A stretch of DNA of 64,000 nt from the NCBI GenBank assembly GCA_963576565.1, contig OY755039.1:142235369-142299368 (forward strand), read 5' to 3'. This DNA comes from Aspidapion aeneum (lineage: Eukaryota > Arthropoda > Insecta > Coleoptera > Brentidae). The notes under the pieces were generated by a model, which did no database searches, was not told the DNA's origin, and worked only from the letters and a program-made list of their open reading frames with translations. This document shows, in pieces, positions 23,846 to 33,500 of this stretch. The translations under genes and the position numbers were made by a program. Positions within the stretch are counted from its first letter, which is position 1. Each line of letters opens with the position of its first letter.

Positions 23846-24438
23846 TCAAACAGGATGACTAGGCACGTTTCATACACATTCTAGATCAACAAAAAGAAAC
23901 AGTGGCGTACCATTAACTCTTTTTTAATTTTCTAATTAAACTGTGTGAGTTCCAATTTTAAAGATTATAACGAATGGTTTTGGATTTTTGCAATTTTTAG
24001 AAAGTCAATTGGTATTTTTTTAGGTTAGATTCGTAAGCACCTACCTAATTAGAAACAAGAGTAGTCAAATATTAAATGGTAATTTCTTTCAACACTTCTT
24101 AAAATGGTGTTTTTGCGCCAAGAGGCGAAGGTATCGGATGCTTCTGTAAAAAATTTTAATCTGATATGGACTTTCGCAGATTTTTTTTATCTCATTGCCA
24201 CTTTTTGTTCAGACTTGCAACAACAAAACCTGGTCTATAATTAGCTATAAAATTTTCTTTAATAACTTTTTAATCTTTTACTCAAATGGATATGAATTTT
24301 AAATCACAAAAGTAATAAATTAGAGAACCCAACTGACTCAGTTTTAGCGATAGCCGAGACCTTTTATGACTTTAAATAAATAAATTATGAAAAATTATAA
24401 AAATTGATACCATTTATTTACAAAATACTTTATTAAAT

Positions 24439-24792
24439 CTAATTCATCTCATTCGTTAAAAAAAAAAGGCCGTAGGCACCGAAGGCTAGAGCAATGTCAG
24501 TTTGAGACCCGAAACGATGAAAAGTCAGTGTTATTGCTTGTCCACCTCCACTCAAGAAGCTCTGAACAGCGGGCCAATTAGGATCGCTTTTGTAGAAAGA
24601 ACGGATATCAATAAACTTAATTCTACTCTGGATTTGGTCAACGTTGGGTATTTTCCTGTTCACCCGCTTGGGATGTAGACCTCTTCGTTAAACTGTCTGT
24701 AATCTTCATGACTTCCTGGTATTGCAAACTGTTTTTGTAGTTCCACAAGGCATCCAACAAATGTACAGCTTAAGCTTTAGCTTAGGCATTAT
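24439..24792 (-). pseudogene. GH48 terminal-exon pseudocopy 4
   Basis: Reads [20 protein letters not shown] and SFLSGGGQ on the minus strand but has frameshifts before and after, a lost terminal LLFNE and no splice acceptor equal to that of exon 9. It is the most decayed and most distal copy. Confidence 0.8.
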
Positions 24793-25297
24793 TAGTCTAC
24801 AAATAATAAAATTCGTGGATTTGGTTTTTTTAATAATTTGGGAAAACTAAATAAGAATTTTAAATAATAATTTTTGTAGATTATAGTCAAGGGACCACTC
24901 AAATTAAAAATTTTATAAAATTTTATTTTAATTGCTTTTTAAGATATTTATAATGCTTAGGAAATAAGGTATCGGATGTGTCTACGAACATTTAAATCTA
25001 ACATGAGTTCAGTTTCTTTGCAGATTATTGGCCTATTAATAACTTCAAATACTTTTTTGTCAGAAATACAGCAACAAACTGTTCTAAAATTCGCTATAAG
25101 AATTTTATTTAAAATATTTTTTATTCATTACTTAAACGATTATTAAAAAGGTCTTTCAACACAGAAGTAATAAATTTAAGATTCAGTTTTTTTTCGCTAG
25201 CCAGACCTATAAGTAAGTACTTTCAATATAAATTATAACTGACAAATTAATAAATATTATAAGATTTATTTACAAAATACTTAATTACATCTACATC

Positions 25298-25620
25298 TTA
25301 TTCGTTAAAAAGAAGTCCATAAGATCCGAAAGCCAGAGCAATGTCAGATTGAGACCAGAAACGATGGAAAGTGAGTTTTGGTGCTTGGCCACCACCATTC
25401 AAGAAGCTCTGAACAGCGGGCCAATTAGGATCGATTATGTAGAAAGAACGGATATCGATAAACTTAATTCCACTATGGATTTGGTCACCATTGGGGTATT
25501 TTCCAGTCCATCCGCTTGGGATGTCGACCTCTTCATTAAACTGTCTGTAATCTTCACGATTTTCTGGAATTGCAATACTCAAACTGTTTTTGTAGTTCCA
25601 CAAGGCATCCAACAAATGTA
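25298..25620 (-). pseudogene. GH48 terminal-exon pseudocopy 3 (split by mariner)
   Basis: Retains an open frame from [12 protein letters not shown] to the normal ending GSYGLLFNE. The 5' part is cut by the mariner at 25621-27854; the remaining few codons resume at 27857-27880. The open frame runs into the mariner inverted repeat to give a chimeric 130-codon frame, probably without function. Confidence 0.8.
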
Positions 25621-25768
25621 CAGGGTGGGGCATTTTCGTTGGTTTTATAGGGTACAGGCTAAACGGTAAGAGATACAAAAAAACTGACATACGTGTCCCG
25701 TCCTCTTTTTTAGTGTATTTTTTAATGGCACAATCAAATCTACGCTAACTATATTGGTTTAGCAGATA

Positions 25769-25962
25769 TAGAGTGATTCTCAAAAATTGCCGATTTTTAT
25801 TATCTCTTATTACTCGGTTATTTATGGAGATAGAAAAAAACTTCAAATACAAAAGTTTTATGATTTTGTGCATAGAATCCAGTGACGTAACCAGAAAATT
25901 TAAAAATGTTTTAGTTTTCAAGATATTATCAAAAGTAACATTTTGTTAAATGGAACACCCAG
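25769..25962. mobile_element. Mariner-like MITE inside the left arm
   Basis: Begins with a decayed tagagtgattctcaaaaatt end and finishes ggaacacccag followed by TA. The matching, inverted copy is at 27515-27706. Confidence 0.65.
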
Positions 25963-26231
25963 TATGCAAGTATTTCAGATAATTGCATTCTTTTTTGTGA
26001 TTACAATGGTATATAACACTTAATACTTTTCCTTGCCATAAATAGGTAAAATACGGAAAAATATTTTTTTTTGTAGTTGGCTATGAATTGATTTAATATT
26101 TTTTTATTTTATAATAGGTATATTCAGAACCTACTTAACGAGAATATTAAGATATTACTAAACTATAACAACAACAACAACAAAACAACATAAATTTGTA
26201 ATAAGAACTGAATAGTTATTATAAAAATTAG

Positions 26232-27296
26232 TTACAAAAGGTGCTCAAACTGTCTCCCATTCTGCTCAATGCAATTTTCTACTCGACTTGTAACCGAACG
26301 AGGGGCGTTATAGATGCCAATATTTGGTACTCTCTCAATGCAAATAATAAAATTTTCCCTAAGTTCATCTGCATTGTTACTTCGTGTTTTATAAATTTCA
26401 TTTTTGATAAATCCCCAAAAATAAAAGTCGAGGGGGGTCAGGTCGGGAGAACGCGGGGGCCATCGGTTTGGCCCATATGTACCAATCCAATTTTCATCAA
26501 AATTGGCAGTTAGCAAATTCCTTATCATATGGCTATTATGTGCTGGAGCACCGTCTTGTTGAAAATAAATGTTATTTATATCACCTAATGGCATGTTATC
26601 CAACTCTGTTATTACATATTCTTCCAAAATTTGTCTGTATCCTTCTGCATTCAAGTTTTCATGAAAAAGCCTGTAGTTAAACACTCTATTTCGATACAGC
26701 GCTACCCATGCATGGAATCCAAACCGTCCTTGTTGTACCCTGGCCACCGTCTGATGAGGATTTATGTGTGACCAATATTGATTGTTATGTCGATTAAAAA
26801 TTCCTTCGCTAGATATATAAGCTTCGTCGGTCCATATTATATTTTGAAAAAAATTGGGATTCTGATTAATCTGTTGCAAATACCAATTGCAAAATTCTAA
26901 ACGCCGTTGTTCATCTCCAGGATGTAAATTATGAACCTTTCTTATTTTATAAGGTTTATACTTATGCTTTTTCAATATTCTTAAAACTCTACGTTTACTT
27001 ATACCAATATCATTCTCAATATTACGACTAGATACCGTCGGATCACCAGCAACACAAGCCAACGTGTTTATTTCATCCGTTTCTCTATTTTCTTTAATGT
27101 AAATTTTATTTCTTGGTTTTCCAAATGACCCATACTCACTTAAATTGTGATACATTCGTTGAAACATCATTTTGTCTGGCTGACGTCGTTCCGGATAACG
27201 GTCAAAATATAGTGTAAGTGCTGCATCTCTATTTTTATTAGATTCAATATAGCACTCAAACATGTTTAACTTTTCATAGTTTTGATAAAGATTCAT
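26232..27296 (-). CDS. Mariner transposase (DD41D by spacing)
   Basis: Would cut and paste its element through the inverted repeats. About 354 residues from the Met at 27296 (MNLYQNYEKLNMFECYIES); the frame is open 35 codons further upstream to 27401, but that part lies in the inverted repeat and is hydrophobic, so I prefer the internal start. The N-terminal half has two helix-turn-helix-like stretches (DAALTLYFDRYPERRQPD; ISKRRVLRILKKHKYKPYK). The catalytic Asp residues are D157 (IIWTDEAY), D248 (FQQDGAPAH) and D290 (SPDLTPLDFYFWG), with 41 residues between the last two. There is no stop or frameshift, so it may be active or recently active. Confidence 0.88.
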   Translation of the reverse strand: MNLYQNYEKLNMFECYIESNKNRDAALTLYFDRYPERRQPDKMMFQRMYHNLSEYGSFGKPRNKIYIKENRETDEINTLACVAGDPTVSSRNIENDIGISKRRVLRILKKHKYKPYKIRKVHNLHPGDEQRRLEFCNWYLQQINQNPNFFQNIIWTDEAYISSEGIFNRHNNQYWSHINPHQTVARVQQGRFGFHAWVALYRNRVFNYRLFHENLNAEGYRQILEEYVITELDNMPLGDINNIYFQQDGAPAHNSHMIRNLLTANFDENWIGTYGPNRWPPRSPDLTPLDFYFWGFIKNEIYKTRSNNADELRENFIICIERVPNIGIYNAPRSVTSRVENCIEQNGRQFEHLL

Positions 27297-27514
27297 CTTA
27301 GACAAAAGTAATAACAACAAAGCAAAAACAATACTTAATTGACGTTTGACTTTGTGACAAGTTAAAAAAGCGAAACAAAAGTTCATCCCATCCATAGCCA
27401 ACTACAAAAAAAATATTTTTTCATATTTTACCAATTTAGGACAAAGAAAAGTATTAAGTGTTATATATCGCTGTAATCACAAGAAAAAATTCAATTTTTT
27501 GAGGTACTTACATA

Positions 27515-27706
27515 CAGGGTGTTCCGTTTAAAAAATGTTACTTTGATAATATCTTGTAAAATAAAACGTTTTAAATTTTTCTGGGTACGCCACTGAATTA
27601 TACGTATAAAATCATAAAACTTTTGTATTTGAAGAATTTTTCTATCTCCATAAATAAACGAGTAATAAAAGATAATAAAAATCGTCAATTTTTGAGAATC
27701 ACCCTG
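27515..27706. mobile_element. Mariner-like MITE inside the right arm
   Basis: Starts cagggtgttccgttta and ends gagaatcaccctg, flanked by TA. It is the inverse of 25769-25962, so the host element's long arms include a captured MITE. Confidence 0.7.
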
Positions 27707-28349
27707 TACCTGCTAAACCAATCTAGTTAGCCTAGATTTGATGACGCCATTAAAAAAGACACTAAAAAAGAGGACGGAACACGTATGTCAGTTTTTTTGT
27801 ATCTCTTACCGTTTAGCCTGTACCCTATAAAACCAACGAAAATGCCCCACCCTGTACACCTTGAGCTTTAGCTTAGACATTATTAGTCTACAAATAATAA
27901 AATTCGTGGATTTGGTTTTTAAAAGAATTTGGGTAAACTAAATAAGAATTTTAAATAATTATTGTTGTAGATTATAATCAAGGGACCACTTAAATTAAAA
28001 ATCCAAAAAAATTGTATTTTTATTGGTTTCTAAGATATTTAGAATGCTAAGGAAATGAGGTATCGGATGTGTCTACGAACATTGAAATCTGTTTCAGTTT
28101 CAAATACTTTTTGGTCAGAAATACAGCAACAAACTGTTCTAAAATTCGCTATAAGAATTTTATTAAAAATATTGTTTATTTATTTCTTTAATGAATACTA
28201 AAAAGGTCTTACAACACAGAAGTAAGAAATTTAAGATTCAGTTTTTTTTTGCTAGCCAGACCTTTTAAGTACTTTCAATATAAATTAAAACTGACAAATT
28301 AATAAATATTATAACATTTATTTACAAAATACTTAATTACATCTACATC

Positions 28350-28692
28350 TTATTCGTTAAAAAGAAGTCCATAAGATCCGAAAGCCAGAGCAATGTCAGA
28401 TTGAGACCAGAAACGATGGAAAGTGAGTTTTGGTGCTTGGCCACCTCCACTCAAGAAGCTCTGAACAGCGGGCCAATTAGGATCGTTTTTGTAGAAAGAA
28501 CGGATATCAATAAACTTAATTCTACTCTGGATTTGGTCACCGTTGGGGCATTTTCCTGTTCACCCGCTTGGGATGTAGACCTCTTCGTTAAAGTGTCTGT
28601 AATCTTCATGACTTCCTGGTATTGCAAACTGTTTTTGTAGTTCCACAAGGCATCCAACAAATGTACAGCTTGAGCTTTAGCTTAGGCATTAT
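28350..28692 (-). pseudogene. GH48 terminal-exon pseudocopy 2
   Basis: Keeps the C-terminal frame ([20 protein letters not shown] to GSYGLLFNE) but a change and indel upstream (EEVYIPSG region, near 28555-28600) break it. It has its own AATAAA downstream and no exon-9-type acceptor. Confidence 0.8.
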
Positions 28693-29197
28693 TAGTCTAC
28701 AAATAATAAAATTCGTGGATTTGGTTTTTTTAATAATTTGGGAAAACTAAATAAGAATTTTAAATAATAATTTTTGCAGATTATAGTCAAGGGACCACTC
28801 AAATTAAAAATTTTATAAAATTTTATTTTAATTGCTTTTTAAGATATTTATAATGCTTAGGAAATAAGGTATCGGATGTCTCTACGAACATTTAAATCTA
28901 ACATGAGTTCAGTTTCTTTGCAGATTATTGGCCTATTAATAACTTCAAATACTTTTTTGTCAGAAATACAGCAACACACTGTTCTAAAATTCGCTATAAG
29001 AATTTTATTTAAAATATTTTTTATTCATTACTTAAACGATTATTAAATAGGTCTTTCAACACAGAAGTAATAAATTTAAGATTCAGTTTTTTTTCGCTAG
29101 CCAGACCTATAACTAAGTACTTTCAATATAAATTAAAACTGACAAATTAATAAATATTATAACATTTATTTACAAAATACTTAATTACATCTACATC

Positions 29198-29547
29198 TTA
29201 TTCGTTAAAAAGGAGTCCGTAACATCCGTAAGCCAGAGCAATGTCAGATTAAGACCAGAAACGATGGAAAGTGAGTTTTAGTGCTTGGCCACCACCACTC
29301 AAGAAGCTCTGAACAGCGGGCCAATTAGGATCGTTTTTGTAGAAAGAACGGATATTGATAAACTTAATTCCACTATGGATTTGGTCACCGTTCGGGTATT
29401 TTCCCGTCCATCCGCATGGGATGTATACCTCTTCGTTAAACTGTCTGTAATCTTCACGACTTTCTGGTATTACGATACCCAAACTGTTTTTGTAGTTCCA
29501 CAAGGCATCCAACAAATGTACAGCTTGAGCTTTAGCTTAGGCATTAT
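29198..29547 (-). pseudogene. GH48 terminal-exon pseudocopy 1
   Basis: The closest copy to the real exon. A CAA-to-TAA change after FHRFWS (near 29252) truncates it 18 residues early, besides the upstream stop shared by all copies. It is otherwise collinear with exon 9. A 69-bp MITE is inserted at its 5' edge. Confidence 0.85.
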
Positions 29548-29616
29548 TAGAGTCCCTGTATGTTGACATATTTGGATATATAATATATCCAAATATGTCA
29601 ACATACAGGGACTCTA
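29548..29616. mobile_element. 69-bp palindromic MITE (hAT-like), intact copy
   Basis: Perfect inverted arms tagagtccctgtatgttgac... around a 3-nt centre (taa at 29581-29583). It is flanked by 8 bp, ggcattat (29540-29547) and agcattat (29617-29624), and by single-copy sequence in the sister units. The 8-bp duplication and TAGAG start fit hAT elements. The copy at 61103-63454 carries a mariner in its centre. Confidence 0.75.
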
Positions 29617-30007
29617 AGCATTATTAGTCTACAAATAATAAAATTCGTGGTTTGGTTTTTAAAAAAATTTGGGTAAACTAAATAAGAATTTTAAATAATT
29701 TATTTTGTAGATTATAATCAGGGGACCACTTAAATTAAAAATCCAAAAAAATTGTATTTTTATTGGTTTCTAAGATATTTAGAATACTAAGGAAATGAGG
29801 TATCGGATGTGTCTACGAACATTTAAATCTGTTTCAGTTTCAAATACTTTTTTGTCAGAAATACAGCAACAAACTGTTCTAAAATTCGCTAACCGAACCG
29901 AACACAGAAGTAAGAAATTTAAGATTCAGTTTTTTTTCGCTAGCCAGACCTATAAGTAAGTACTTTCAATATAAATTAAAACTGACAAATTAATAAATAA
30001 TATAACA

Positions 30008-30013
30008 TTTATT
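30008..30013 (-). promoter_or_regulatory. Poly(A) signal of the GH48 gene
   Basis: AATAAA on the minus strand 28 bp beyond the stop codon, giving a short 3' UTR. The same signal is present in the duplicated units. Confidence 0.7.
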
Positions 30014-30040
30014 TACAAAATACTTAATTACATCTACATC

Positions 30041-30501
30041 TTATTCGTTAAAAAGAAGTCCATAAGATCCGAAAGCCAGAGCAATGTCAGATTGAGACCA
30101 GAAACGATGGAAAGTGAGTTTTGGTGCTTGGCCACCACCACTCAAGAAGCTCTGAACAGCGGGCCAATTAGGATCGTTTTTGTAGAAAGAACGGATATCG
30201 ATAAACTTAATTCCACTATGGATTTGGTCACCGTTGGGGTATTTTCCATTCCATCCGCTTGGGATGTAGACTTCCTCGTTAAACTGGCTGTAGTCCTCAC
30301 GACTTTCTGGAATGGCAATACCCAAATTGTCTTGGTAGTTCCACAAGGCATCTAACAAGTTCTTAGCTAGGGCTTTAGCTTGGGCATTTCCAGATTTAGC
30401 GGCGTAGTAGGACAAAGTTCTGGAGGTGGCTGCAGCTGAACCAACATCTTGGCCAGAGCTTTCGACTGTTACGTGGACATTTGGTGGGACTCCGGTCCAA
30501 C
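30041..30501 (-). CDS. GH48 exon 9 (last exon)
   Basis: Acceptor TTTATAG|GT, phase 1; encodes 152 residues from [10 protein letters not shown] to GLLFNE and the stop. It is the source of the four pseudocopies downstream. Confidence 0.9.
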
Positions 30502-33500
30502 CTATAAAAAGGGATGATTTTATGATGATTAGCTCGAAACTATTTTTAGTCTACGATGAATTAAAAACGTGGAGTTAATTTTTTTTTATTTCAGGTAAAC
30601 TACATTGGACTTTTAAACAATTGTTTTTGCAGATTATAGACAAAAGAATTACTCTAGTTAAAAGTGGTAAAAAATTATCTTTTAATGTTTTTTTAAATTG
30701 ATGCAATGCTTAGGAAGTTATATATTGATTGCAGTCTACGAAAAATTGTTTGCTGCTTGTGGATACAATTTTTAAATGTTCATTTTTAGAACGTTACGTT
30801 GTATAAGTTGCTGTCAAAAATGTATTTAAAAACTTTTCTTACCCAAATGGTCTGGAACTGAGAAAGTCTTTCCATCGGAAGTAACAACTGTGAGAATCCA
30901 GCTGACCCATTTATCCAAAATTGCCTTGGCAGTAGCATCACCGCTTGCGTAGTAATATTGGGCCAATCTGTCAGCGGACCACGGTTGCATACCAAACCAT
31001 CTGTTGGATGGTGGGTTGTGGTAAACAGGTTCCCAGTCGTAGAACATACCTAGAAAAAAATATTAAATTATAAATATTTTGGAAAGTATCGTTAATTTCC
31101 ACCTTGTTTGTCAATCCGGATTTAGGAAAGGCCTGAGTTAAATAATATTGATCTCATATTTTCTACGAATATACAGAAACATTAGTTAACTATTTCAAAA
31201 ATTGCTGCGAAACGACTAAAGATTTTTAAATGATTTCTTCAGTGGACTATAAAGGAAATATTTTTTGATTTAGTCCGATTCATTATAACATAATGAGGTG
31301 TATCTACGATTTTCTATATTTTGTAAAACACGATGTATCGATAGGACTACGAGTATACTTTAAAGCGTTATTTAAGTAATTTTTTTAATGAAAATTTGGT
31401 ATATCATACATACCATGGAAGGTATCAGAAGTCAAGTTAGGATCAGGAGCGTCGTAACGGTTGTTCCAGCTGTTGGTAACTCCACCAGCAAAGGCACCTT
31501 CAGAAGTTTGCAAGTATTGGTACAGTTCCAGTTGTCTTTGGAGAGAAGTTGTCCAATCGGCTACAGCGGAAGAACCCTAGAAAATAAGTAAACAACCGAT
31601 AGGATAAAACTTTGTAAAAGCCAAAAGTCGATGCGCGTTAGATATAAAGTTTACATGGCATGGTTAAAAGCTATTGAATTCATAGACTACTTGCTGTGCT
31701 TAATGTGTATAAGAAAGAAAAATATATTTTTTAGATCTGTATTCGGGCGGGTAGAGGGAAAGTAGGGAAATATATCGTGACCTCTCGTCCTTTTTGGTCA
31801 TTCTGTCGTGTGCAGCGAAACAGGTGAGAAGTGGGTATTTGTTTTTCACGCAAATTCTAGCTTAAGCCATTATCACACGTATTACATTTAGCGTTCAAGA
31901 AAAAGAAGGAATATTCCAAGCCATAGCATGGTCCAAAAATAAGTGACCCATTTAAGACGAACAGGATGTGACAATTTTTGCCACAAATCCAGGGGTGAAG
32001 AGGCCCCTCCTGTTCGAGAAATGAGAGAGGAAAGGCAACTATGATTTGTGCCGCAGCAGAACGTTTTCCTCCCTGTTCCAGTAAGGCAATTGCCAATGAT
32101 GTGGGCAATGATATTTCACCCTGAACCGCCCGAAACATTTTGAAACGACATGAGTACCGGAGTTTTAAAGTAAAGAAAACGCAAGAAATTTTTCCAAATG
32201 ATCAGTTTAGGAGAATGGAGTTTTGTAAACCCATGATTAAAAAAGGGAATCAGGATGAAAATTTTATTAAAACCATTTGTTTTACAGACAAAAGTTCCTT
32301 TTCAATTCATGGCCGTCAACATCCTTCCATTGTTCGCTACTGGTCACAGAAAAATAAACATTTGATACTGCAGAACGGACCCAGAATCCTCAAAAACTTA
32401 ATATCTGGACTGGAATTTTGGGTAAAAATATCATTGGTCCTTTTTTCATTAATAGTAATTTACGAGGGAAAAATTATTAAGCTCTGTTGCGGGACCATAT
32501 CATTTCTGCGATTCGACAGGTGCCAAATGTTGATTTTAACCATATTTGGTTAAAATCAAACGTTTCCAAGGTGACTTAATTTTTTTTTTATACTGGGATT
32601 TTCTATCCACAGCTAGGATCAATCGCCCAGTACAAAAACAACCATATGCCAAGGTGGGACTCGAACCCACAAGATACGCAGCGCGCCCAGCCTACGCGCG
32701 GTCGTTCTAGTTATATAGCCAGGGCTATCAAAACGAACGGGCCACGATCCTCCACTTTGTTGACGTCACATCCGGGGCTGATTTTTTTTTGATGGTCACA
32801 TGACGACGCAGCTGATTGTCTTTAAAAAATTGAAGTTGGAATGACGGTTCATGAATATTTAATTTTTTAAAAAATAAAGCCGGTTTTTAGATTGTTTTTA
32901 CTATGTTCTTGCAGAACAATTTTTTTTAAATGTATAGTAATCCTTTATTTGTCAAGGCCGGTTCATTAACTCACACAAAAATTAAATTTAAAGCAGACGC
33001 GAATGTGACAAACGCAGATGACAAAGTCAAATACATGTCAAATATAACAGTTGGCATGCGGTATATGGCGGGTAATTTGAATTCAAAATAAGAAATGCTA
33101 AATCTTGAAAATTTTAACCTTTTAATCATCTTGCATCCTTACAAAAGTCTGGTAGAATATCGGGATGGTGTCTAAGAATATTTCACTGAAATTTCGCGGA
33201 AATCTGTAGTGCCATTTTGAAAATATCCTAAAAAAACGTCTGATCTCCCATAAGACCCAATGGAAAAGTCAGCCCTCAGAGAACAGCTGATTTTTTCAGG
33301 GTCGTGGCCTCTATTTTTGTGTTGGCCTTGATATAGCAAGCCGCTCGGCCACGGTTCCCAAGTTGGCTTATTACAAGCAGGCAAAGTGCTATCAGCTGGC
33401 CCACGAGATCACCAAATTTGGCACCCAATGTTTTATGCAAAAACCAAATTTATTCGCATTGCCATTTAAGAGCTACCTCCGTGGATGAACTTCGGGCAAA

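Larger units (their letters stand above)
25621..27854 (-). mobile_element. Mariner-family transposon with ~465-bp inverted repeats
   Basis: Ends cagggtggggcattttcg and its complement, bounded by a TA duplication (25619-25620, 27855-27856); the sequence outside rejoins exactly as in the other GH48 pseudocopies. The arms pair from 25621 to about 26090 and from 27391 to 27854, reaching the start of the transposase gene. Each arm contains an inverted copy of a ~193-bp MITE. The element encodes one transposase and looks capable of movement. Confidence 0.9.
24411..30000 (-). repeat. Tandem array of ~845-bp units copied from the 3' end of the GH48 gene
   Basis: Four units (starting near 24411, 25265, 28316 and 29160) each hold the last ~110 codons of GH48 exon 9, the stop, the AATAAA poly(A) signal and about 480 bp of downstream DNA. 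The functional exon forms the fifth unit at 30001. All four copies start at the same point inside exon 9 (asparagine before AQAKAL) and share a CAA-to-TAA stop two codons later, so they come from one already broken copy. One unit is split by a mariner, another by a palindromic MITE. Confidence 0.85.

Noticed and set aside
24411..30000. A family of separate GH48 genes
   Set aside because: The copies hold only the last ~110 codons, share a stop and have no upstream exons.
25349..30355. Plus-strand frames starting [15 protein letters not shown] at several sites
   Set aside because: Antisense shadows of GH48 exon 9 and its pseudocopies.
31857..32138. 93-codon minus-strand frame
   Set aside because: It is antisense to the mariner relic at 31990-32575.
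32640..32740. Functional tRNA gene
   Set aside because: Only the T-arm and B box are convincing; D-arm and acceptor pairing fail by eye and an A-tail follows the body.
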